Shown here: positions 22,366 to 33,592 of the stretch, in pieces | How positions within the stretch are numbered: the stretch's first letter is position 1 | Layout of the letters: every line of letters starts with the position of its first letter | Source of the DNA: Trichobilharzia regenti | Taxonomy: Eukaryota > Platyhelminthes > Trematoda > Strigeidida > Schistosomatidae | Assembly (NCBI GenBank): GCA_944472135.2 | Contig: OX235262.1 | Location: 169,321,509-169,385,508, forward strand | Direction of reading: 5' to 3' | DNA length: 64,000 bases | Translations under genes and position numbers: made by a program | The notes under the pieces: generated by a model | What the model was told of the DNA's origin: nothing | What the model saw: the letters and a program-made list of their open reading frames with translations, nothing else | The model's database searches: none

Positions 22366-22499
22366 AACTGCCAGAATAGGGCCAGTTGCTAGTCAACTTT
22401 GTCCTTATTCAACTTTGTTCCAGTTTAATCTCTCATTCTAATGCTCTTCTTTGTGGTTGTGTGATGATATTGATAATGTGAAGATAAACGATATGATTT

Positions 22500-22960
22500 T
22501 GTTTCAGTAAATATTGGTTATTTGGACTCTGGACTATTTTGTGAAACAGCTGGTGTGTGATTTTTGTGGACAGAGTTTTGATTCCAAGACGTTGGAAATA
22601 ATTCTACCTGATTCCCCGGTACGTATTACACTGGAATCTTGGTTAACTAGTTTTATCCTACAGTACTTGTGTTTTACTGAGAATGTCACTTTGCCTGTAT
22701 GGCAGTATAATGGTACTGTTGATGTAATTTTGTGTTTTTTGGGCAATTATTGTTGAATAGAGCTAAACTGATCTATCAACGAACAACCATCTTTTGCCAA
22801 TCTTTTGGAGCATTTTGTGACTGTGTGTGTGTGCCAACAACATTTTGGTAAGCTGTACAGTAGGACTTGGAGGTCGGCTGCTTGCATTCAAACCACAACG
22901 AGTCAGTCTTGGTCGGTAAACTGTTTAATCGATGAAAAGAAGCTGTTATTTAGCTTATCT
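22500..22960 (-). repeat. Unclassified interspersed repeat
   Basis: The minus strand shares CCGACYAAGACTGACTCGTT-like sequence and the reading LPTKTDSLWFE with LTTNTDSLWSE at 29800-29850. A weaker relative may lie near 44550. Open frames on both strands (22514-22756 plus; 22534-22746 minus) overlap and neither is recognised. It could be part of an unassigned retroelement. Confidence 0.35.
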
Positions 22961-23369
22961 TATCAGTACTGTATATTTATATCCTAAATGATATTCACTT
23001 TGAAAATTTGTGTTTTTCTAATAAAAACATTCGGATAAATTGTGTTTTTTCTCGGAGTTATATAAATAACTAACAGATGTCAATGGGGAATGAGCAGAAA
23101 CATAATGCCTTCATGATTCAAACACATTCAAGTACTACTTAAAATGACTCAATATATGTTTGCATTATCATGAAAGAAAGAGATTATTGCGAAGTTTACT
23201 TTGCACGAATGAAAGCTTAGTGACAAGTGACGTTGTTTAGTTTCAAAAATCAACTAATTTTATTAATTCAGTGACAGTCACTTTTTGTGGTTGCTTTTTC
23301 AAGAAATAAACTATTTTTTACGGAATTTTGTCTATATGTTATTCACTATGATATACAAACTCAGTCGAA

Positions 23370-23910
23370 GTCTGTCAGCTTTAACAGTAATAAAGGAACG
23401 AAATTCAGAATGGTGTTTTACGACCAAAACTGGTATGTTGTTGTCTGAAAGCAAGGAACCGATCTTCACGTCCCTCTGTGTAGCTGACCCAAACGTCTTT
23501 GAGACCCAGTCACGGTCACCAAACTCTCCAAAGACAGTAACATGATGACTGTACACAGCTGGAACCTATGTGATTCTATTCATCAACAATAAAGTTGGAA
23601 ATTCAAAATAACCTCAACAACACCTTTAAACAAGCAAACAGACAAGGTAACATTCTAAGTACAAAACAATTACTGTGGAACAAAATTAGTGAACTGATAT
23701 TCCAGTGTAATTTGTACCTGAAGATGAAGTAGAATTATTCTAACAAGGTGTGTTCGAAACTCTATCCACAAGAATTGAACTCCAGCAACTTCTGGAGACA
23801 GTAAGATGTCATTCTGACCTCGTATATCGTAATATGCCGTAAAACAACACGTTATCAGTATTTCATATAAACACAAAGAGGAGCATTAAAGTTAGAGATG
23901 AAACAATGAT
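23370..23910. repeat. Unclassified repeat related to 2215-2530
   Basis: From 23585 onward it shares ordered blocks with the repeat in both duplication copies: TTCAAAATAACCTC, GGAACAAAATTAG, then GTAAAACAACACGTTAT and TTAGAGATGAAACAATGA. A minus-strand frame at 23332-23556 overlaps its left end but shows no known domain. Confidence 0.45.
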
Positions 23911-23994
23911 TTAGACAAATATGACAAACAACAGTGTACAATGTAGGGGAGAAAGGGATAATAATTACAAAGTTATTCAAGTGTTGTTGTGTAG

Positions 23995-24125
23995 GTTTGG
24001 GTTCGCACCCCGGTGGGGGCGGACTGCTGAATATTCAAAAACTAAAACGAAACAGCTGCCCAGTACTCTCAGGCTTCCCAATGGTTCTCTAACCAATGTC
24101 AGCTCATGATCAAATCCTGTAATTA
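23995..24125 (+). mobile_element. Sm-alpha-like SINE, 5'-truncated
   Basis: It begins within the B box (TTTGGGTTCGCACCCC), continues through a decayed hammerhead (CTGCTGAATATTC, ACGAAACAGCTG; the cleavage triplet is altered to GCC) and ends with TCTCTAACCAATGTCAGCTC and ATGATCAAATCCTGTAA. Confidence 0.75.
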
Positions 24126-24364
24126 CAAAGTTAGTTCAACCGTTTAAATGAGTAGAAATGTTATAATTAAATCTAGGACGGGGCTGAATTGAGTGACACT
24201 CAGCCGTGTCCTCAGAATTAGTTTGAATCATTTCGATTCTCTACGGGATGTCTTTTGACAAATAGATTCGTGGTAAGTTCGTTCCAAGAGTTTTTGTTCC
24301 TAATTCTTTCTAACCTACCATCTGATGTTCAATAAAGAGTTGGCATAAACTGCTTTTGACAAAA

Positions 24365-24960
24365 TTCTGTAGCCTGTTCAAAATGCTCTTCGTGACTGTG
24401 ATGCCACGTTTCTGAAAACACAGAAAAAGTGATGTCTCTAAAATCCGAATTTCGTTCCCCATGTTTATTGCAGTAGACTTCCACACTAATTTAGGGTAAT
24501 GAATGACTAGCGCGTCTTTCTGACATCCTCATACGTGTTACCGATTGTAGTTGAAACGACGATCTCTAGATAAGTGAAGGAAATGACCTCTCTCGAATTT
24601 ATTCCGTTGATAGTGATTGGTAGTTCCTGTTGTTGATAGACTTTCTTAATCACCAGTGTCCCCTCTATGTTCACTTGAATTGTATTCCTCGAGCATGCAT
24701 CTCCTGCAAATTTGATGAGTTTCATCTGTCGATCTTCAACTTTATGTGGTATTAGTCACTTATCGTCTGTGAAGTTCAAGTCCTCTGGAGTCTTATCATC
24801 TATCCAACATACTCATGTTTTCGGACTCTTTAGGGACAGTGAGCCTCACATTCCAATCTACTACAATTAAGAATACCATCGGTGACAGTAAGCAGCTTTG
24901 TGGCTGTATGCAATTCCGTATTGTTTCACTGGATACTTCATACAACGAAATAATATTATT
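24365..24960 (-). pseudogene. RTE-like RT fragment, strongly diverged
   Basis: The minus strand reads DLNFTDDK (the Asp-Asp box) near 24760, then a frame at 24507-24725 with NTIQVNIEGTLVIKK, PITINGINSREVISFTYLEI and VVSTTIGNTYEDV, the thumb region of RTE RTs. The start of the GSETW-containing C-terminal part is only faintly visible near 24400. Both ends are truncated. Confidence 0.7.
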
Positions 24961-26180
24961 TTACTGACGAGGTTTCGAATGTCAATTATTATTCATAATC
25001 CTGTTAACCGTAACCGCTTAATTTAAACGGTTGTTTAGCATGGAAATCATAAGCTCCATAGAATCTAGAGTGTAGGTGTGATGCCTCTATCATTTTAATC
25101 CCCGTTTCAAAAACCGTTTCTGGCTCCTTGAATGACACCAAGCCAAAAAAATTCCCAATGAAGTTATGCTTAGAATTCAACATGCTTTCAACACTTTAAT
25201 TTATCTAGTTGGGTTAGAAAGACGTGGTTATAATCAAACTAGTCAATGCAAAATTTCATACATGCAATGATGTCAACAAAAAATTCTAAGTGAATTCAAT
25301 TTGTCGACATAAAGTTTATGTTTATTCGAGAGGAACAAGTTTCAATTCTTCTGCAAATCTCATGCTGAATATCAAAAAGGAATAAGCATGAATTATATTG
25401 TACTCTTGGAAATATCATTTACGACTCAAAGGGATCAAATCAGACAAACTTGTATTCATGACGATTCATGACGTTTCCACCGTATAAATCTTTGTTTCAG
25501 GACGTATCTAATATTTGAAGATTCATCCTTTTTCCCTCCTTACTGTAAATTTTTTCAAATAGAATCACACGAGTGATGTGTTTAAGTGAAACCTATGGAT
25601 TCCAAATCTACGGTCCTAATTCCACAGAACCAACGATACTTAAATCCACTTCAAAAAAAACTGTTTCCTCTAACTGAATCAACTGTTTTAGCTAAGGAAA
25701 GAAAATGAATTATTAGTTGATTTCATTACATCAGAAGTTTTATCAAAAAGCTAGCTGTATTCTTATAACTGTCACACTTATAATAAAGAAGCGGAAATTC
25801 TTAATTGGAAAAGACATTTCACCATGTTTTCGCCCGCCTTACATAGAATTTTGACTATATTGCTAAATTTGTGAACAACTGTGTATCAGGCTTTTACCGA
25901 CTTCTTCTTATGTTGAAAATTTAACCATAGTTCAATAGTACCTGATTGTTATTCAGACATTTTGTTCTACTGATTTAATTCACTTGTGAGTAAAATGTTG
26001 TTGACTTAGGTAAGAAATAAATGTGTTATTCTTGGCTGTTTTAGGAGAAAAAGAGAGGCAAGACAATGAACGGCTCTCTACGAACATCTGGAAGCTAGCA
26101 AAAGAGAAAAAGATTGTAAAACAGAAGACAAACCAATTCAAAGATGGATAAAATAAGGTGGCGCAGGGTTCAGTGTACTT
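24961..26180. other. Unassigned AT-rich DNA
   Basis: No retroelement motif or open frame of interest was recognised in either strand. Confidence 0.35.
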
Positions 26181-26189
26181 TGCATAGAA

Positions 26190-27410
26190 TAAAGAGGTGG
26201 AGGAGAGGTCTAAGAAAGACAAGAGACAGTTATACGACACACTGGTCGGCAACTGCAGAAGAACAGCCGGCCTCAGTTAAAAGATACCTCAGAAAAGTAT
26301 ATCAAAACTTCACCCAGAACATAGCGTATTCAGCAGAAGCAAGGCATCTGCCAATCAAATTGCAGTTCTACACATCGTCATCAAACAGAGTTCAGAATGA
26401 AAGTCAAATGTCTACTCAACTTCACAATCTTAAATAAGCTTTCTGCATTGTTGACCGTGAAGGAATTCGGAAACTAAAACAACACTATGGAATGAAGTGC
26501 TTCAGATCTACATCAACCTCATTCAACAGATATATTACAATGACACATATCAAGCGATGCTCCTGAAGCAAATATGGAAATATGATAAGACTGATAACTT
26601 CCACCTACTGTACTGATAATCGTAGCTGACTAGATCTCACAGATGATTTACGTCTAATGTCACACAAATTCAAAGACTTACGGTTGAAAACCATCAAGTT
26701 GGCAGAAGAAGCGGGAATGGCAGGTCTTTAAGTGAACATACAGAAGACGTGGCTGAGTTTGATAACCAGCCAGTAACAATGAGCACCGATCACTATCGAG
26801 AGAAGAAATGTGAAAGACGTCGCCTTTTATATTTATCCAAGAACCATCGTTTCAACTGCCAACACTCAGCACAGATGATGGCTTCAAAACTATAATTGCA
26901 AAGGCAAGACAGAACTTAATCACTCTGAAATCAGTTTGGAAAACACCTGAATTTATCATAGGGCATAAAATTCTGATTTACCACACCAGTGTCAAGTGAG
27001 TCATTTCTACAATGTGAATCAGAAACTTGGAGCGTCGCGAAAAGGATTTGCAGCAGACTGCAGACGTTTATCAACATCTGTCTTCGCTCTTAACCTGAGA
27101 CCTTAGTAGCCAGAAGGAATAAACAACAAAAAACTCTGATAACGGACCCATCAACAACCTGTTACTCCACAGTTATGGGGAAGAAAATTGAAGTGGATCA
27201 GACAGAGGCTGAGTGGATCATTGGACAACATTGCTTGCCAGGCATAACATCTTATGACGCTTAAGTGGGAAGCAGGTGGTGGCGTATAGGACTGACGGTA
27301 ACACGTGAAAGATCGTTTGAGGAGGAGATGACATCAGATGGACTACTGTTGGATCAGCTAAAATGGACACAAGAGAACAGAACAAATCGGAGACGTTCTG
27401 TAAGGCATTA
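26190..27410 (+). pseudogene. RTE-like retrotransposon fragment
   Basis: It starts with the pre-RT segment KKDKRQLYDTLVGNCRRT near 26210-26265. After stops it continues with YINLIQQIYYNDTYQAM (RT) near 26510-26560, LDLTDDLRLMSHKFKDL (Asp-Asp box) near 26632-26680, the thumb with TITIERRNVKDVAFYI-like sequence, and SEAWSVAKR-type C-terminal sequence. A large part of the palm is deleted. The copy is old: almost every block is in a different frame. Confidence 0.7.
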
Positions 27411-27479
27411 TAGTTCATTTATGCAGCTTATTTATTACTATCACATTAAGAACTGTTTAACAGAGTATCATGACTTTAC

Positions 27480-28060
27480 AGTTTAGGATTACTTTTCTAA
27501 GCATATTAAAGTTATTAAATCATATCTTTTGTTAATAATAAGAAAATTTATTTCAAACATTCGTGAAGCATCAAAAAAACAACACCGTGTGAAAGCAAAA
27601 CTTCTACACAATTTAAGTGAATAAACGTCATTATAGAACTTGGAATCATTCTGTTTTCTCTATAGGGAATAGCATATCGACGACTGTATTACCAAGGCTG
27701 GCTATCATAAACAAATCTATGCTACAGTAAACGGATACCAAAAGAGACGCGGGAATAAATAGTTATTTCAGACAGATGTTGAATTATAAATCACACAATA
27801 GGACGGTTATAGAAACAAATATATATATAAGCAATCTATCTGCCGTAGATAATTTGTCACATAAAATACTGAGTGAATGGCATTATTTTTCAAAACATTG
27901 ACTGAGTAATGAGAAGAAAATAATTTCCTTCAGGCTTTGAGCCAAATGCTGACACTTCCCAGTATATCAGAATACAATAATATTTGCACTATTTACGACT
28001 GTTGACATAAGGCATAATCCGCTTCGCTAACGGATGAAAGCCAATCTTAAAATAGAAGCG
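27480..28060. other. Unassigned AT-rich DNA
   Basis: No recognised family or structure, apart from short A- and TA-rich runs. Confidence 0.35.
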
Positions 28061-28069
28061 AATTGCTTA

Positions 28070-29545
28070 TTATTATTATATCCTTTAATTCCTAGAGGAA
28101 CATAGGGCTTCAGCTGTGCATCTCTATTGTGTTCGGTTCTCTGCCAACGTTTTAATCCCAATCCAAGTCTGCCCACACGCTTTTATCTCCTCCCCACATG
28201 ACCTCCTCCAAGTCACCCTTCAAAGACTAACTCACCGCTTCCCTTTCGGGTTTCACTTGAGAGCTTGTCTAGTGATGGCACTTGATGGTTTCCTCAGATT
28301 ATGGCCAGTCGATCTCCACTTCTTCTTACTTATTTGTTTCACAATCGGTTCTTGGTTGGTTCGCTCATCGCCAGAGATCCCTGTTGCTGATCTTTTCTGG
28401 ACATCTGATCTTCAATATTGAGCGAAGACAACTGTTAATGAAGGTCTGTAGTTTGTTTGAGATGCTCTTTATGACTCGCCAAGTCTCTGACCCGTAGAGC
28501 AGCACTGACTGACTTCACATTGGAGTTGACAATCCGGATCTTATTTTCGATGCATGGTGCTGTTGACCTCCACACAGACTTGATAGCATTGAAAGCTTAT
28601 CATGCTTTTCCCGTTCTGGTTTTGATATCCTCGTCAGTTCCGCCTGTAGTTGAAACGGTGCTTCCCAGGTGGGTAGGTAAAGGAGATTGTTTCTTTCAGT
28701 TTCCTCCCATTGATACTGGCTGATTGTTGTCTGTTGTTGTTGTTGGTGTTGGCCAGAATCTTCATCACCTCTGTTTTATCTATGTTCACTTGAAGTCCTA
28801 TCTTCTCTGAATGCTTCTTCTGCCGATTTGTTGCTTTTCACTTGCATATCTGCCAGTTTGTGGGAAATCAGACATATATCATCATCGGCGAAGTCCAGAT
28901 CCTCCAAGTTTTTTGTGTGAGTCCATCTTATGCCTGTTTCCTCATTGCCCGTTGTCTGTCGCATTATCCAGTCTACTGCAATCAGGAAAATCATTGGCGA
29001 TAGTAGACAGCCTTGTCTCACTCCAGTCCTCACTTCGAAGGATTCCGTCGTGGATTACTTGACATACAGAATTGTCGTACGACTATTGGATGAGATGTAC
29101 AATTGTTGGTGTCACCCCGTATTTGGCGAATTAGTTCCCAAACCACCTCTCGTTCGACGCTGTCGAATGCCTTTCCAAAGTCGATGAAGTTGAGCTAGAG
29201 AGGTGACTGCCATTCTAAGCTTTGTTCAACGATGATTCGTAAAGTGGCGATTTGATCAATACAGGACTTGTTTCTCCTAAATCCAGCCTATTCCGGTCGA
29301 CGTTTTTCATCCAGGTTGGTGTGTTTGATTCTCTCCAGGATGATGCGGCTTAGTAATTTGCTTGGGATGGACAGGAGCATAATTTTGCGCCAGTTTTTAC
29401 ATTGACTTAAGTCTCCTTTCTTTGGTAGTTTGAATAAGTATCGTTTCTTCCAATCCTCGGGTACTTTGCCCTCTTTCCACACCTTCTCCAGTAGTGGTGT
29501 CATCAAGTCCGCTGTTGTCTCTTGGCCAATTTTCAATGCTTCTGC
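28070..29545 (-). pseudogene. RTE/SR2-like retrotransposon, RT from the first fingers to the C terminus
   Basis: Reading leftwards, the frame 29536-29288 carries LMTPLLEKVWKEGKVPEDWK, then LFKLPKKGDLSQCKNWR and LLSRIILERIKH, the N-terminal RT fingers. 29033-28776 carries TGVRQGCLLSPMIFLIAVDW and LEDLDFADDDICLISHKL, with the Asp-Asp box uninterrupted. The thumb and C-terminal tail continue to about 28070 in broken frames. This copy keeps more of the 5' side of RT than the others, but frameshifts disable it. Confidence 0.85.
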
Positions 29546-29900
29546 TGTTTTAACCTCACCTTGTAGGGAATATTCTACTTGATTCTAAGTACTTGTTTTG
29601 TACTGGAAAATTATCTGATCTGAACAGCTGTTCAACTGTACCGTTGAGGTAATTTCGAGTTTTTGATGTTATAACTGTTCTTGAATAGACCACATGGATT
29701 CCAAACATGAACATTCGTCGTTTTGCTTTGTCTGAAGCGTTTACTGACTCTGTGTATCTCAAGTACATTTCGGTCAACTTTGCAGCGGGGTCACACAAGA
29801 TTGTTTTCCTGCTTTCAGACCACAACGAGTCGGTATTGGTCGTTAGCGAATGCTTGAAGTACACCGATGTATCACTTACATAACTTGCTTTTCCATGATA
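29545..29900 (-). repeat. Unclassified repeat with a 143-codon open frame
   Basis: The frame 29556-29987 is open on the minus strand, with SLTTNTDSLWSESRKTILCD in the middle. This is related to 22860-22930. I recognise no domain. The right end of the frame overlaps the PLE remnant that starts at 29905, so the frame is probably not a single gene. Confidence 0.35.
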
Positions 29901-29904
29901 AAAA

Positions 29905-30440
29905 TGATGAATAAAAACAATGTGATTTACAAAATATCTTGTGCCGAGTGTCCAACTAAATATGTGGGTCAAACGCATCCAGATCACTCAAAATGAAAGT
30001 GAATGAACATAAACGCCTAACTTAACGTCAACCAACAGGAACATAACCTTATAAGAATTTAGAAGAAAATTCATCTTCAGCTGTACATGCATGGGACAAA
30101 AGCCAAAATATCGATTTGAACAATTTTTATATTCTAAAAACTAATATGAACAAATGGAAAGAGAGACTTATAACCGAATCTATATTCATTAAGGTTACAC
30201 CGGATACATGTAACAAGGGTGACTCAGCACAACTGTTAGCAACCTGGAATATAATTCTGAATACATAAAAGTGAATTATGTAAATGAGTGCAAGCCATAA
30301 ATGTGTGAATTATAAAAAAAAAACAATTCCAGCAGTTGGTATGAACACGTGCAGTAATTTCGCCTGAAATATCACTAATAACAAAATTTTATCATTATGT
30401 GTAAACTATTGAAATTTATTTATACTTCATTGGATCTATT
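29905..30440 (+). pseudogene. PLE GIY-YIG endonuclease remnant and inverted-repeat end
   Basis: NNVIYKISCAECPTKYVGQT (29914-29973) has the GIY-like VIY, two cysteines and the YVG motif in order. Later AVHAWDKSQNIDLNNFYIL and KWKERLITESIFIK form the nuclease C terminus. The nuclease belongs to the lineage of the PLE at 11 kb. The end at 30330-30440 shares TGTGTAAACTATTGAAAT and a GGTAATTTCG/CGAAATAT-type core with the inner hairpin at 7097-7222. Confidence 0.7.
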
Positions 30441-30599
30441 CCGCAATGCTCAAACTTTTTACTGACATTATTTTTATATGATTAGTTTGTTCACTGACTG
30501 CCATCCTTTCAAACATTTTGATTTGAGTGTTTTCCAATGGACAAATCTTATTATAAGGGAAAATTATTTTTTTTTTAAACAGACGTTCCAAATCACGGA

Positions 30600-31034
30600 A
30601 AATACCCATTGAGTCATGAAGAAAATAAAAGACGGATTCAGCGAAGAAAATTTTCTTTATCGACGAAATCATCTTCAGAGGCTGTACAGTCGTATTTATA
30701 CTTAGAAGAATGTATAGTGGTCTATTATTGAATAATAGGGGGTGACATAATTACTGTAATTAATCATAAGTGGATTTAGAGGTGAAAATTAAAAGTTGTA
30801 AATTACATGGTACTTGACGGAACAAAGATAGAAGTTAGAAAAGGTTAAAATTGCTCTTGAGTGAGAATAAAGTTATTAGAGTGTCAATTTAACAAGTGTG
30901 AAGAAGGTGTGAAAATATATGAAATTGATAATAGTGAATTAATTATTAAAGCAAAAGCAAACTAAAAGCAAAATTAAAGATTAAGAACAAAATCAAAAAT
31001 ATTTTTTTTTAACAGGGAAGGATAAGTGAAGAGG
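30600..31034 (-). mobile_element. PLE 3' UTR and tail
   Basis: Downstream of the frame at 31035-31793, the minus strand ends with GACTGTACAGCCTCTGAAG and ATGATTTCGTCGATAAAGAA near 30640-30700. This matches the conserved tail motif (GTACAGC, GATGAA, TCGAAAAGAG) of the other PLE copies. Confidence 0.6.
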
Positions 31035-31793
31035 CTAAGACCAAGGTAGAATAAGAGACTGGACAAACTTTTTCTGTATACAGAGATCAGGGTTGTATTG
31101 ATGTATTGCCAGCGCCTCCGCCATACACAAAAGCCGGAACCTGACGCCTTTTGTACAATTTGGCTTCACTTTGTAGATGATGTTGAAAGACGACTCTGGT
31201 GGAGCTACGTGGCCTGAGTTCACCAAATGCTCGAGAATTGAGCTAGTAATAGTCTTGTATTGTCCCTTTGCTAACCATGCCGGATAATGTTCAGAGATGC
31301 GTTTGGAAAGCGTGCGCTTTGTGCGGCCAATATAACTTGCTCCACACGAGCATGTGAATTTATAAACACACATTGAGGTGGCCCAAAGCGGCAGCTTATC
31401 CTTTACACATTCGTTGATCATTCTTCGGATGTAGAAATTGATACGTAGCTCAGCCATAAAGAAGGCTTTCCTCAGTGATCTTCGTAAGCGATTCTTCAAG
31501 ATATCAGCTGCAGTATCACCTTTAAATTCAACACTCATAAAGAGCAGTTTCTTCGGCACAGTCTGAATTCTTTCGGGCTTTTCTCTTAGCTTCATGTTTT
31601 TCTCGATGAATCTTGGAGGATATCCATTCTCTAAGAGAACTTGTCTGAGTCGCTCTAATTCCCCATCGATTGTATCACTTGAACATATCCTCCTTATTCT
31701 TGAGGATAAGGAATGGATCATATTTCTCTTTCTTCTTTTATTTATTGAAAACCTTTGTAGTACATGAGTGCATCTTAACACTGAATACTCCAA
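31035..31793 (-). CDS. PLE linker plus GIY-YIG endonuclease (longest intact frame)
   Basis: The open frame of 252 codons is the best-preserved coding region here. Residues about 45-100 are the linker (LLENGYPPRFIEKN, PKKLLFMSVEFKGDT), and 100-135 a basic helix-rich stretch (ILKNRLRRSLRKAFF). From 142 comes the nuclease: CVYKFTCSCGASYIGRT gives the GIY-like VYK, cysteines 142, 148 and 150, and YIG at 154-156. Then follow TLSKRISEHYPAWL and SSILEHLVNSGH with paired histidines, and the C terminus EALAIHQYNPDLCIQKKFVQ. The TTG at the start is just the first codon after a stop; the RT part is missing. The enzyme would nick target DNA for PLE insertion. Confidence 0.85.
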   Translation of the reverse strand: MEYSVLRCTHVLQRFSINKRRKRNMIHSLSSRIRRICSSDTIDGELERLRQVLLENGYPPRFIEKNMKLREKPERIQTVPKKLLFMSVEFKGDTAADILKNRLRRSLRKAFFMAELRINFYIRRMINECVKDKLPLWATSMCVYKFTCSCGASYIGRTKRTLSKRISEHYPAWLAKGQYKTITSSILEHLVNSGHVAPPESSFNIIYKVKPNCTKGVRFRLLCMAEALAIHQYNPDLCIQKKFVQSLILPWS

Positions 31794-31954
31794 ATCTACT
31801 TAATTCATGTGAGTGCGACTAAAGAATGATTTTTACAAACTTAATCTCAGAATGATCCGCCAGACTTATCTGACTCAGAACATATTATAGAAAAAATAAA
31901 TAGACGTCAAAAATGTCATACAATAATAGGTAACCTGGTCAAAATTGTATGCTT

Positions 31955-32330
31955 ATTATTCCCTTGGGTCCAAAGTAGAACATAGCACTTCCTTCAACAG
32001 CACATCTCTAATTTTATCATACTCTCTGCAGTCCACTTTAGCTGAATTCATGACTGGCCATAAAGTCTCATCTTCTACTCACACTATCGCCTTCATATAA
32101 CCCTCGGAAACAACTCAACATTGCCATTTGGCTTCCAATCAGAGACATTTCGTGTGATGACTTCCTCTGCGTGTGTCTGATCCAACTCCACTGCTAAGCA
32201 TATCTGTTGGGTGATAAATTGTTGGCTGGTTCGCTCCCACAGTCGTTTGTTGTGTTCCCCCTTCTGGCTATGTAATCTTTAGTATTAAGCGAAGGAAGAT
32301 GTTGATAAAAGCCTGCACCAGTCTGCTGGA
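31955..32330 (-). pseudogene. RTE/SR2-like 3' end
   Basis: The minus strand matches the last 370 bp of the RTE copies at 10105 and 36750, ending with an EALCSTRNPRE-equivalent (CTATGTTCTACTTTGGACCC) and AATAATAAG. It is 5'-truncated and contains indels. Confidence 0.75.
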
Positions 32331-32534
32331 AATACATAATATAAGAAATCTAATGAATCTTTGATTTCCATGTATATTTGAAATGTTATTGGTGGTAGTG
32401 ATAAATGTCACATTTATATTTATGGTTCATTCGTAAAGTTTCCCGCAAACAACTTTCACAGACGGCATCAAAGTTATCTGTTGAATGATCAAAAAAAATC
32501 AGACCTATAATATTATTTCTTCACAATCCCAGTA

Positions 32535-32725
32535 AGTCATAGGGCTTCAAGCTAGTACTTTTGAATTTTCGGTAGCAGTGGCGTTTACTTGTACGGGAGG
32601 GGGTTGCTAGCCTAACGCCCAACCTTCCCTCTTTGCCGACCTCTCCACCATCGCAGCCATTTAAGTGACCGAGAGTCAAACCCTGAACCACGTGCGTGAC
32701 TGGTGAGTATTCTACCGCTATGTTT
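32535..32725 (-). mobile_element. tRNA-headed SINE, family 3
   Basis: On the minus strand the head runs from about 32720: GCGGTAGAATACTCACCAGTC and a B box GGGTTTGACTCTCGGTCAC. The body contains GGGAAGGTTGGGC, GGCTAGCAACCCC and CGCCACTGCTACC, ending with AGCTTGAAGCCCTATGAC. It matches 48365-48600. Confidence 0.75.
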
Positions 32726-33592
32726 TATCATAAATGTGACTCCGAAATGGCACCATGACAATATTGAAATCATCATCCAGTAATATTTCAGAAATCACAA
32801 AGAACATCTTATATCAGATGCACTTCACATTAATTGGAATCAAAAGTGTCAGAATATCAGTGGTGAGCTTCAACAGAATTTAACCAGGTAACAACACCCC
32901 TTAACACGAATGTAATAAGCACTTTCATCATGTAAACACACGCTGATTTTTCATTTTTTATAAACCTATCAAATCCAACAATCTACACCTGGCTTTGTTG
33001 TCTTCACCAATTGGCCAACTTGACAGCACAAAAATGATCCCATGTTGAGGAATGATGATTATTATATAAGATAAGTGGATTTTTTTTAAAATTCTGATTT
33101 AATATTGATACTTTGATAAAGCTATTAGCAGCATTCAGTAGCGAAACGTCAGTGAAAACAAAATATCGTTTTGTTTTTCATTCATTGGGAAATACAAAAA
33201 AAACCCTTGATTATAGTGTAGCCAGAGTAGATTGAATACACATGAGTACATTCAGAATGCGTCTCACTTCTTATAATAGAAAAATATCCTGTATACCGGG
33301 AACATAATTATCAGTGTTCATGTTTATGTCAAAACAATATTGCGTGTTACAAAATCTATTTAAAATGATCAATTATGTCGTTTTATTTCATGTAAATGAA
33401 ATATAATAGACAATATTATGAACAGCTATCAAGGCATTTGTAACTCGGGCTACAAAGAAATATACATTTTTTTTCAATATATTTCTCTTCTGATACTTTG
33501 TCTACTTCACTTAAGTTGATGAAGAAAGGAAAATGTTTAGAATGAAAATATTTCTCCGTTGGATTTGTTTCTAGTTAAATGATATTTTGGTT
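32726..33592. other. Unassigned AT-rich DNA containing a hammerhead-like motif
   Basis: No coding family was recognised. A structured candidate lies at 33110-33153. A short palindrome (AAAACAAAATATCGTTTTGTTTTT-type, near 33154-33178) follows it. Confidence 0.4.
33110..33153 (+). ncRNA. Hammerhead-like motif with zero-loop helix III (candidate relic)
   Basis: In order: ACT, TTGATAA (against CUGANGA: two changes), A, GCTA, a 14-nt loop, TAGC, GAAAC, GTC, AGT. ACT and AGT can pair as stem I, GCTA and TAGC as stem II. Helix III would be the self-complementary ACGU with no loop, so only a dimer could form it. The core changes argue for a decayed copy. Confidence 0.3.

Noticed and set aside
22514..22756. 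Host gene encoding a zinc-finger-like CDFCGQSF protein
   Set aside because: Only one Cys pair, no His partner, and an overlapping minus-strand frame in a repeated region.
26144..26437. 97-codon basic protein
   Set aside because: It is a shadow frame of the RTE pre-RT segment read one base off.
31035..31793. Host DNA-repair GIY-YIG nuclease (SLX1-like)
   Set aside because: The linker, cysteine-rich start and CIQKK C terminus recur in many broken copies next to Penelope RT, so it is a PLE endonuclease.
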